Positions 57,948 through 64,000 of a stretch of DNA of 64,000 bases are shown one piece after another. Both the position numbers and the translations under genes were made by a program. Location of the stretch: positions 62,001-126,000 of the forward strand of contig NZ_CP034930.1 in the NCBI RefSeq assembly GCF_004014855.1, read 5' to 3'. The notes beneath the pieces are model-generated. The model was not told the DNA's origin and made no database searches. It worked only from the letters and a program-made list of their open reading frames with translations. Position 1 is the stretch's first letter; the number at the start of each line of letters is the position of its first letter. The stretch is from Apibacter raozihei. Lineage in GTDB: Bacteria > Bacteroidota > Bacteroidia > Flavobacteriales > Weeksellaceae.

Positions 57948-58949
57948 TTAAAGACGTATTATGGTCTTTAATTTTTTAAAAAAAGCTTCTTCTCTGTAGG
58001 ATAAATTCATTAATTGCTTAGATAATTCTTCATACATGGAACTTCCGGTAGTTCGGTTTTTATATACACGTGAAATATTTAAAGCAAAATCTCTCCATTC
58101 ATCTCCAATTTCCGTCATTTCTTTAGACATTTCTTTTAGTTCCGGTTTCTTTAATACTGAAGATGCTTCTTGTAAAAAGGCTGCATAGATATACCGAAAA
58201 CCACCTCCTCCGGTGCCTATTTCCTCCTGCATTCTGATTAACTGCCCTAAATAATGATTGGTTTTTTTAATACCAATACTATTAGGCCATTTTTTTATAT
58301 TTTTTGCTACCCACCTCATAGCTCTAACCCCTACTATGGGTACTGGAGCCAACATATCATTGCAGGTTTGTTTAATTCCTTTAATGATAGCCTGTTCTAA
58401 ATTTATTTTTTCAGGAATGTAAGTCAGGTAGTACATATGTCCTTTAGGTGGAAGCGCTCCTTTTGCAAATCTCACTTTTTCCAGTTCTTTTTCTGTTAGC
58501 TCTACCGGATATTCAATTACAGGATCGCTGATTAAATATTTATCTTTTTCTTTTCCGTAAACTACAAGATTATGAGCATTAAAGTGAAATCTATATTCAT
58601 CCGGAAAATATACCAGGTTGAAAACTCCTACCTGCAGGCCAACAGGAATTTTATTTTCAAGCATAGTATCCAATGTTGACTGAGCTTTTTGTGGCGAGGA
58701 AAATTTTTTCCTTTCTATTTTAAATCCTAACCTTTTTGAAAGTCTTTTAAAAATAAATCCGGGCATAGGCCTGTAACTGAATCCAGGGGCATGATTTACT
58801 CTTAAAAAAGGTAAATAAACAAAAAATAAACCGGATCCTATTCCAAAAGCCATAGGTTCTGATATATTAACTCCTTTATTTTTTAATAGATTGGACGCTA
58901 CTCCATTTTCGCAATGGGCCGATTGATGATGTTCAAACTCTAGTTTCAT
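57948..58949 (-). CDS. BtrH-like papain-fold acyltransferase of the dar unit
   Basis: 333 aa. BtrH N-terminal domain: HHQSAHCENGVASNLL with candidate nucleophile C13, H126 in FHFNAHNLVVYG and D142 in YLISDP, a complete Cys-His-Asp set. C-terminal ~150 residues are helical (GVRAMRWVAKNIKKW, GGGGFRYIYAAFLQEAS). BtrH moves an acyl group from ACP to an amine in butirosin synthesis. Here, next to DarA/DarB, esterification of polyene with resorcinol is an attractive inference. Overlaps the 139-aa gene by 4 bp; last gene of the dar operon. Confidence 0.8.
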   Translation of the reverse strand: MKLEFEHHQSAHCENGVASNLLKNKGVNISEPMAFGIGSGLFFVYLPFLRVNHAPGFSYRPMPGFIFKRLSKRLGFKIERKKFSSPQKAQSTLDTMLENKIPVGLQVGVFNLVYFPDEYRFHFNAHNLVVYGKEKDKYLISDPVIEYPVELTEKELEKVRFAKGALPPKGHMYYLTYIPEKINLEQAIIKGIKQTCNDMLAPVPIVGVRAMRWVAKNIKKWPNSIGIKKTNHYLGQLIRMQEEIGTGGGGFRYIYAAFLQEASSVLKKPELKEMSKEMTEIGDEWRDFALNISRVYKNRTTGSSMYEELSKQLMNLSYREEAFFKKLKTIIRL

Positions 58950-59365
58950 TGTTGTAATCCCGGATATTTTGAAATGTCTTTTAGTTGTTCTATGTTTATA
59001 CCAAAAGCTTCGGCATACTTTTGAAGTGTTTTAGTCTTTAATTTATGAAAATTCGCGGGCTTCATATGTCTTTTGACAAACCAACTCCATATATGTGTAT
59101 AGCTGGACAAAATAGATACATCCATTTTATTAACTTCCATATAGTAGGCAATAGGACTTAATTCTCCTGCTAAAACTTTAGACCTGGCATCCTCTACTCT
59201 TTCTTTTATTAAATCCATGGACTCATCCTGAGCCAAGGTTTTTGCTTCCCAGCCAGTACTTAAAACCGTAGTATATTTTCCCTCCTCATCTACAGCATAA
59301 TATAAATCTTTTATATTGCTTTTGACTAAATTTCCTTCATCTTGGGGTACTTGTTCTTTTTTCAT
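58946..59365 (-). CDS. 139-aa protein of the dar unit, unknown function
   Basis: 139 aa, no signal peptide, no membrane helix. Two regions: an N-terminal beta-rich part (IKDLYYAVDEEGKYTTVLSTGWEAK) and a helical C-terminal part (YYMEVNKMDVSILSSYTHIW, LQKYAEAFGINIEQL). The middle holds SPIAYYMEVNKMDVS-like text also seen in other Flavobacteriia pigment clusters. The ends overlap both neighbours (1 bp with the hotdog gene, 4 bp with the BtrH-like gene), so it is translated with them and may form a complex with the BtrH-like protein. I do not recognise a family. Confidence 0.75.
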   Translation of the reverse strand: MKKEQVPQDEGNLVKSNIKDLYYAVDEEGKYTTVLSTGWEAKTLAQDESMDLIKERVEDARSKVLAGELSPIAYYMEVNKMDVSILSSYTHIWSWFVKRHMKPANFHKLKTKTLQKYAEAFGINIEQLKDISKYPGLQQ

Positions 59366-59817
59366 TAGGATTGAGTTTGTACTAACATTTTCATTTCAGA
59401 TTCAAAAACTTTTTGTTTTCCTTTGTAACTAAAACCTTTAACATCTATGATTTTCAGTTCCGGAGATTTAAACACCAAATCCACTACAGTTGTTGTAATG
59501 AGTTTTTCACCTATTTCCGGCAAGTCCATAATTGACAATTTTTTTATTGAACTGATGAAACCTAAAGTTTTTTCTTCATCCTGAAAATCAGTATTATTTA
59601 TATCAGCAAAAAGTGCTTTCAAAAAGACAAAACTGGTCTGTGCCATATTTTCAATAAGTCCTGTTTCCTGAAGCTTACCTTCTGTTACGAAAATACAATC
59701 TTTTTTTATTTGATAAGAAGTTTTTATCTCAAACCCTTTAATACTTAAAATTTTATCAAGCATTATAATGGGAGCCCTATGCGGGATATATTCTTCTATT
59801 TTATCAAAATCGTTCAT
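59365..59817 (-). CDS. FabZ/ApeP-like hotdog protein A
   Basis: 150 aa hotdog protein. PHRAPIIMLDKIL near the start and ETGLIENMAQTSFVF in the central helix match the dehydratase core; the acidic residue of the helix is kept (GLIEN), but the FabZ HFPG segment is replaced (IFVTEGKLQETG), so the catalytic His is absent at its normal place. Paired with a paralogue 3 bp upstream that has the same change. Dehydratase, thioesterase-like or structural role open. Confidence 0.75.
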   Translation of the reverse strand: MNDFDKIEEYIPHRAPIIMLDKILSIKGFEIKTSYQIKKDCIFVTEGKLQETGLIENMAQTSFVFLKALFADINNTDFQDEEKTLGFISSIKKLSIMDLPEIGEKLITTTVVDLVFKSPELKIIDVKGFSYKGKQKVFESEMKMLVQTQS

Positions 59818-59820
59818 AAA

Positions 59821-60249
59821 TCAGTTAGACTGTACGAGTCTCATTTCTCCTTGTGCTATTATTTTATCATTATAAATTACTTCTGCACTGACAATGACAA
59901 CTCCTAAGATTTCATTGAGCTTGGTAATATGAGTCTTAATAGATGTGCCGGATAATGGAAGTGCATATACATGTAATTTCCTAATTGAGCCAATATAACC
60001 CTCCGGGGCCGGAACTCCATTTTTGTAAAATTCATATCCCATATGCATCGCAGTTGTCTGAGCCATATTTTCAATCAAACCACTTTCCTCTAAGTAGCCC
60101 GCCTGATTAACAAATATATGATCCTGAGGAATGAAAAAGACAGAGGTCGCATCTTCTTCTGAATAATTCAGCAGCTCATCAACTAACAATACTGGCTCAC
60201 GCTGAGGTATTAATTTTTTTATATTATCTTTAGTAACTAATGCTTCCAT
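59821..60249 (-). CDS. FabZ/ApeP-like hotdog protein B
   Basis: 142 aa paralogue of the next gene: PQREPVLLVDELL, then ESGLIENMAQTTAMHMGYEF. Like its twin it keeps the helix glutamate and lacks the FabZ HFPG histidine (IFVNQAGYLEESG). ApeP proteins of aryl polyene clusters have this form and act with ApeI, so the two may form a heterodimer. Only 4 bp from darB. Confidence 0.77.
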   Translation of the reverse strand: MEALVTKDNIKKLIPQREPVLLVDELLNYSEEDATSVFFIPQDHIFVNQAGYLEESGLIENMAQTTAMHMGYEFYKNGVPAPEGYIGSIRKLHVYALPLSGTSIKTHITKLNEILGVVIVSAEVIYNDKIIAQGEMRLVQSN

Positions 60250-60253
60250 ACTT

Positions 60254-61387
60254 TTAGCAAACTTCTAGTAAAGCATTTACATATGAAAAACGTCCACTTT
60301 CCGGAACCGCTAATATAATTTTATCTCCTTTCTTTAAAGTACCGGAATTAACCAGCTCTTCCAATTGCAGATAACTGGATGCTGCTCCAACATTACCTAC
60401 TTTATTTAGATTAATAAACCATTTATCTTCTGGAATTTCAAGTCCCAGATTCGCAAGCTCTTCATATAATTTATCTTTAAAGTAAAACGAAGAAATATGT
60501 GGTAAAAAATATGTGATTTCTTCTTTGTTAAATGAGTGTTTTTCAAAAGCTTTTTTTACACTCAACGCTCCTTTTTGAATAACGTTACTATTTAATATTT
60601 TGATATCTTGTTTTAAAGAAAAAACAGATTTGTCCAACCATATTTTAGGATTTATATCGCTCCATGGCTTAAGAGTTCCGTCCTCATTTTTTAATGCTCC
60701 GGCATACATACATGTTTCCAATTCATTTGCATAGGAAATGGCATGAATCCATTTTATTTTTAATGGAGTTTTTCCGTTAGGCTTGTTTTCCAGAAGAACT
60801 GCGCCGGCACCATCAGAAAGCATCCATCGTAAAAAATCTTTTTCAAAAGCAATAATAGGATTTTCTTCTAATGGAGTTAAATTTTCGATTTCAGGATTAA
60901 ATTTTTCGGCTTTCATCCAGGAGGAAAGTTTTTCAGAGCCGACACAAACTGCATTTTCGGTATTCCCGGATAAAACGGAAAGGTAACCAAATTTTAATGC
61001 ATTCATTCCTGAAGTACAAATTCCTGCTGCAGAGTTTATTTCAACATTATGTTTAAACATCCCATGTATCATACTGGCATGTGAGGGTAATAATTGATCC
61101 GGAGTAGAACTTCCGCAAGATAATAGTTCTATATCTTCCTCTTTAACAGCACCTGAATTTATTAAGTTTTTAATTGCTTCAAACGCCAACTCTGCATTAC
61201 TATGGGAAGGAGTCCCATCTTCTGCAATTGCATAATATCTGGTTGTAATTTTATTATTTCTTAAAACTATTGATTTAGCTTTAGAAGGTTTTCCGTTAAT
61301 ATATCCAAGTTTTTCTTCCATCCTGTCGTTAGTAATCGGTTCATTAGGTAAGAACTTACTAACTGCAGTTATGTATACTTCATTCAT
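60254..61387 (-). CDS. darB: DarB-type ketoacyl synthase III
   Basis: 377 aa FabH-fold enzyme. Active Cys near residue 121 in NSAAGICTSGMNAL, His in YFLPHISSFYF and Asn in NKVGNVGAASSYLQL complete the KAS III triad. DarB condenses two acyl units to the cyclohexanedione precursor of dialkylresorcinols. The start ATG overlaps the darA stop by 1 bp. Assignment rests on the triad plus DarA neighbour. Confidence 0.88.
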   Translation of the reverse strand: MNEVYITAVSKFLPNEPITNDRMEEKLGYINGKPSKAKSIVLRNNKITTRYYAIAEDGTPSHSNAELAFEAIKNLINSGAVKEEDIELLSCGSSTPDQLLPSHASMIHGMFKHNVEINSAAGICTSGMNALKFGYLSVLSGNTENAVCVGSEKLSSWMKAEKFNPEIENLTPLEENPIIAFEKDFLRWMLSDGAGAVLLENKPNGKTPLKIKWIHAISYANELETCMYAGALKNEDGTLKPWSDINPKIWLDKSVFSLKQDIKILNSNVIQKGALSVKKAFEKHSFNKEEITYFLPHISSFYFKDKLYEELANLGLEIPEDKWFINLNKVGNVGAASSYLQLEELVNSGTLKKGDKIILAVPESGRFSYVNALLEVC

Positions 61388-62310
61388 TATTTCAAAATTA
61401 CAGATTTATAATAGTTAACGCTTTTCTTAAATAGAAAATATGTAGGCAAATATATTAAATTAAATAGTAATGTAACTACAGGAGCTATTCCCCACAGGGC
61501 TATTAAAAGATAATAATAAAATACTTTTAACCAGGGTTCTCTGGATTTTTGTCCTGGCCCTCCTTTTTTTATAATAAAACGTGCCCATTTTGAAAATAGA
61601 AATGTTCCTCTTTTCTCAATAAAAACGAGAAGAGGTTTTACATGAACTGCTCCTTTCGATAAAAGTTGTTCCTGAAGATGATTCCATTTTCCTTTTTTTA
61701 GAGAATCAAGTATTGATTCTCCAAATTTATCAGACTCATTTATATCTTTATCAGGTACACCCGGCTTAGGAAAAATACCCAGATAAGAAGTTTTCTCTCC
61801 TTTGAATAACCAATGTAAAAGCGTAATGAGACTTACATGATTGTTTTGCTTGTCAGTAAACACTATATTCCCTACAAGTTTTGCTTTCAGATTTACCAGT
61901 TGCAGTTTCATTTTTTCTTGTGCCATTACCCACATATTCCTACAGCCAATAATGGTGATGACATTGGTATTTTCAAATAACTTTTTAGCCTGATGGCTTT
62001 TTAAAAAAGAAATAACCGGAAGTGAAACAGATAAAAACCATATTTGATAGCTGAGTATGATTAGATCGTAACGGTCAGATAAAATATCATTTTCATGAGT
62101 ATCCAACTCCATAGGGATTTGTAAAAAAGTCTCTGGAAATACATCAAAAAACTCATTTTTTGTCCAAGGAAAAGGAAATTTATGTACGGGCTTAATCTGG
62201 TAATAGGTTAATTTTACTTCAGCATCTTTGGCTAAAGGCTTGACAATATTATCAACTATATCTTTTTGCTGACCTGTTTGCGAATAATATACTATTAAAA
62301 CGTTTTTCAT
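61387..62310 (-). CDS. darA: DarA-type dialkylresorcinol aromatase
   Basis: 307 aa. N-terminal flavodoxin-like fold (MKNVLIVYYSQTGQQKDIVDNIV, SYQIWFLSVSLPVISFL) and two C-terminal membrane helices (about residues 255-295). In Flavobacterium and relatives DarA aromatises the DarB product to the dialkylresorcinol half of flexirubins. The FMN-type loop SQTGQ is kept. 6 bp after the acyltransferase gene. Confidence 0.87.
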   Translation of the reverse strand: MKNVLIVYYSQTGQQKDIVDNIVKPLAKDAEVKLTYYQIKPVHKFPFPWTKNEFFDVFPETFLQIPMELDTHENDILSDRYDLIILSYQIWFLSVSLPVISFLKSHQAKKLFENTNVITIIGCRNMWVMAQEKMKLQLVNLKAKLVGNIVFTDKQNNHVSLITLLHWLFKGEKTSYLGIFPKPGVPDKDINESDKFGESILDSLKKGKWNHLQEQLLSKGAVHVKPLLVFIEKRGTFLFSKWARFIIKKGGPGQKSREPWLKVFYYYLLIALWGIAPVVTLLFNLIYLPTYFLFKKSVNYYKSVILK

Positions 62311-62316
62311 TTTTTG

Positions 62317-63180
62317 TTATTTCCAAAAATTATAATAATTAAACCATTGTAACGGATATTTTTCCAGCATTCCTTCAATATTATGAATATATGATTCTAA
62401 AAGTCCCTGCGCATCTCTGTTTTTAAATTCAGCTTTTCTTGCATAGAAATGATAATGTTTATTTTTTTCTCTCATTACATAAACAAATAAAACCGGACAT
62501 TGCAATCTGGAACTGATAAGAAACGGACCTGCAGGGAATTTTGCAGTTTGTTCTAAAAAATCAGCTTCTAATGTCTTGTTTCCTGGAAAGTAACGATCTC
62601 CTGTAAAACATATGATTTCTTCATTACTTAAAACTTCGTTAATTCTGAATATATGAGACATATCATTTTGTACGACAATAAAATCAATTTTAGGTTTAGC
62701 GGTGACACTTTCCAAATATTTTTTTATAGCTTTTCTTTCTTCGTCTGTAGTGACCAAATGAATTTTCTTTTCAAATTCATCCATAAAATGCTGAGAAACT
62801 TCAAAGTTACCTATATGAGCACTGATCATCACCCCTCCTTTTTGTTCCTGTGCTAGTTGATGTATTAATTCAATTCCATCAAACTCATACGTAAATTTAT
62901 TTTCAAGGCCTGAAGTAATAGCAACTTTATCTATAAGGGTTTGTCCAAAAACATAGTTGTTACGGTAAGTATTTACTATACTATTTAGGAAGGTGTTTTT
63001 TCTACGGAAGCGAAAATATTTGTATATTTCTCTGGTTTGCCTGTAATTGAACAGGCAATAGTATAATGATACAAAAAATAATAAGAAATATGCGGAATTT
63101 AATCCTATTTTTTTTATTATAAATGTAAAAATCTTATATCCTGTTACGGTACCTTTTGATTTTCCTTCCCATTCTGCCAT
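62317..63180 (-). CDS. LpxL/ApeD-like lysophospholipid acyltransferase
   Basis: 287 aa. MAEWEGKSKGTVTGYKIFTF, a membrane segment at ~30-50, and the catalytic-type motif MISAHIGNFEVSQHF (H, then E). Family of lipid A biosynthesis acyltransferases, a standard member of aryl polyene clusters, presumably acylating the pigment scaffold or carrier lipid. 11 bp after the ACP gene. Confidence 0.87.
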   Translation of the reverse strand: MAEWEGKSKGTVTGYKIFTFIIKKIGLNSAYFLLFFVSLYYCLFNYRQTREIYKYFRFRRKNTFLNSIVNTYRNNYVFGQTLIDKVAITSGLENKFTYEFDGIELIHQLAQEQKGGVMISAHIGNFEVSQHFMDEFEKKIHLVTTDEERKAIKKYLESVTAKPKIDFIVVQNDMSHIFRINEVLSNEEIICFTGDRYFPGNKTLEADFLEQTAKFPAGPFLISSRLQCPVLFVYVMREKNKHYHFYARKAEFKNRDAQGLLESYIHNIEGMLEKYPLQWFNYYNFWK

Positions 63181-63191
63181 GGTAGGGGGCT

Positions 63192-63440
63192 TTATAATCG
63201 GTTCTCAATCAATGAATAAAAATCTTCAAAAGTATTTACACCTTCAAAATCCTTTTTTTCTAATTTCACTCCGAATTTATTCTTTATTGCAACTACTAAA
63301 TCCACAAAGTCTAAACTATCAAGCTCCAACGTTGTTTTAAGTTCTGCTTCAGGTTTTATCAAATCCGAATCAACTTCGAATTCTTGGACTAAAAGCTCAT
63401 TGGTAACTTTTATGATATCCTCTTTTGTAATGGTATTCAT
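63192..63440 (-). CDS. acyl carrier protein (dar unit)
   Basis: 82 aa acidic ACP with phosphopantetheine serine S42 in TLELDSLDFVDLVVAI. First gene of the dar operon; start ATG at 63438-63440. Distinct from the ACP at 48546, which suggests separate carriers for the resorcinol and polyene halves. Confidence 0.92.
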   Translation of the reverse strand: MNTITKEDIIKVTNELLVQEFEVDSDLIKPEAELKTTLELDSLDFVDLVVAIKNKFGVKLEKKDFEGVNTFEDFYSLIENRL

Positions 63441-63468
63441 TTTATTATATTAACAACTGATTTATCTG

Positions 63469-63500
63469 CAAAAGTACATAATTTGTCTCTTTTAACCAAT
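63469..63500 (-). promoter_or_regulatory. promoter of the dar operon
   Basis: Minus strand TACTTTTG (63469-63476) as -7 and ATTG (63497-63500) 20 bp upstream as -33, 28 bp before the ACP ATG. Confidence 0.6.
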
Positions 63501-63585
63501 CAAAAATATTTTATATTATACTAAAGTTTGAGAAATAGATAATTTTATAACACATATTTCAGTATCGCTGATTATTAAAACATAA

Positions 63586-63622
63586 AAAAATCCCTCAAAG
63601 ATTAAATCTTTGAGGGATTTTT
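63586..63622 (-). terminator. terminator after the DUF4374-like gene
   Basis: Near-perfect 18-bp arms (63586-63603 with 63605-63622) built on TCCCTCAAAGATT, with A/T-runs outside, 17 bp after the stop of the gene to the right. Effective in both directions. Confidence 0.92.
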
Positions 63623-63638
63623 ATAACATAATGTATTA

Positions 63639-64000
63639 TTAAAAAGCTCCGATAAATTGAGCTCCGGCTCTATTTTTCAGTTTTGCTCCTTTAGTTACAG
63701 TTCCTGTGTTTCTGTCTATCACATAAATATTTCCGTCTTTTCCAACGGGAGATATAGCTACATAGACTTTACCTCCGTGTGCTAAAATTCCTTGGTGTTG
63801 AAAGAAATACATATCAACATCATAAGGTAAATCAACCTGAACTGCAGTTTTTGCATTTAAATCTATACGTGCTAAATAGCTCTGAGGATTATTAGTCAAT
63901 GTTGAAACAGCTGCCCCATTATGAGAGTACATTAAATAGGCAATTCCGTTCCCTGCGTATTTCCATGTTTCTACAGTTACTCCCTGAACGCCTAAGGCTG
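63639..64000 (-). CDS. DUF4374-like protein, C-terminal part (runs off window end)
   Basis: Only the last ~120 residues lie in the window; the frame stays open to 64000 (ALGVQGVTVETWKYAGNGIA upstream of the first internal Met). Beta-propeller-like repeats with WKYAGNGIAYLMYSH, then GNIYVIDRNTGTVTKGAKL, similar in kind to DUF4374 lipoproteins that often neighbour TonB/siderophore genes. The start and any lipobox lie beyond the edge. Confidence 0.55.
   Translation of the reverse strand, partial: ALGVQGVTVETWKYAGNGIAYLMYSHNGAAVSTLTNNPQSYLARIDLNAKTAVQVDLPYDVDMYFFQHQGILAHGGKVYVAISPVGKDGNIYVIDRNTGTVTKGAKLKNRAGAQFIGAF

Noticed and set aside
63639-63932. Complete 97-aa protein
   Set aside because: The frame stays open upstream to position 64000 with sensible protein sequence, so this is the 3' end of a longer gene.

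Overview
The window is an AT-rich chromosomal segment from a Bacteroidota bacterium, almost certainly class Flavobacteriia (Weeksellaceae-like is a guess). The evidence is the TANNTTTG/TTTG promoter form, a SusC/SusD pair, single-chain glycyl-tRNA synthetase, DUF3467 after rpoC, and a flexirubin-type (aryl polyene plus dialkylresorcinol) gene cluster. I see no insertion sequence, prophage or CRISPR array.

Region 1 (1-6.4 kb): the 5' part of a dihydrolipoyl dehydrogenase gene cut by the window edge, a YcxB-like membrane protein, a ClbS/DfsB-AraC(GyrI-like) pair, a secreted surface protein, glyS and rpsU. Region 2 (6.4-21.3 kb): the information-processing core xerC-hpf-tRNA(Thr,Tyr,Gly,Thr)-tuf-tRNA(Trp)-secE-nusG-rplKAJL-rpoBC-DUF3467, in an order also known from distant bacteria. 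Several hairpins without U-tracts lie at gene borders here, one of them built over the rpoB stop codon. Region 3 (21.3-34 kb): an orphan SusC/SusD pair, then a minus-strand run lrp-deoC-cysQ-lipoprotein-apt, then terC and a deoxyhypusine-synthase-like gene, then a large polytopic membrane protein.

Region 4 (34-63.5 kb) is the accessory highlight: a flexirubin-type pigment cluster, nearly all on the minus strand, in several transcription units. The dar unit (63440 to 57948) holds ACP, an acyltransferase, DarA, DarB, two hotdog proteins, a 139-aa unknown and a BtrH-like acyltransferase. It is separated from the rest by gdhA (plus strand) and a 985-aa receiver/ATP-grasp protein. The polyene part holds an ABC-2 exporter, thioesterase, two ketosynthases, a half-ketosynthase, ACP, a chain-length-factor-like KS without the active cysteine, a polysaccharide deacetylase, a FabZ-like dehydratase, LolA, a GT2-DUF2062 fusion, an MMPL-acyltransferase-methyltransferase fusion and a CrtI-like oxidoreductase. 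From family knowledge, aryl-polyene acids are made on ACP by the KS/CLF and dehydratases, DarA/DarB make the dialkylresorcinol, and the two are esterified and exported to the outer membrane. No aromatic ammonia-lyase, ketoreductase or aryl-ACP ligase is visible, so these must lie elsewhere.

Inside this cluster sit three tandem near-identical genes for an 84-aa, nine-cysteine protein of unknown function, each with its own promoter and a hairpin terminator that shows a compensatory base change. This is the strongest candidate for something undescribed. A second candidate is the BtrH-like protein with its 139-aa partner, which I propose for the ester-forming step. The window ends in the C-terminal part of a DUF4374-like protein gene.
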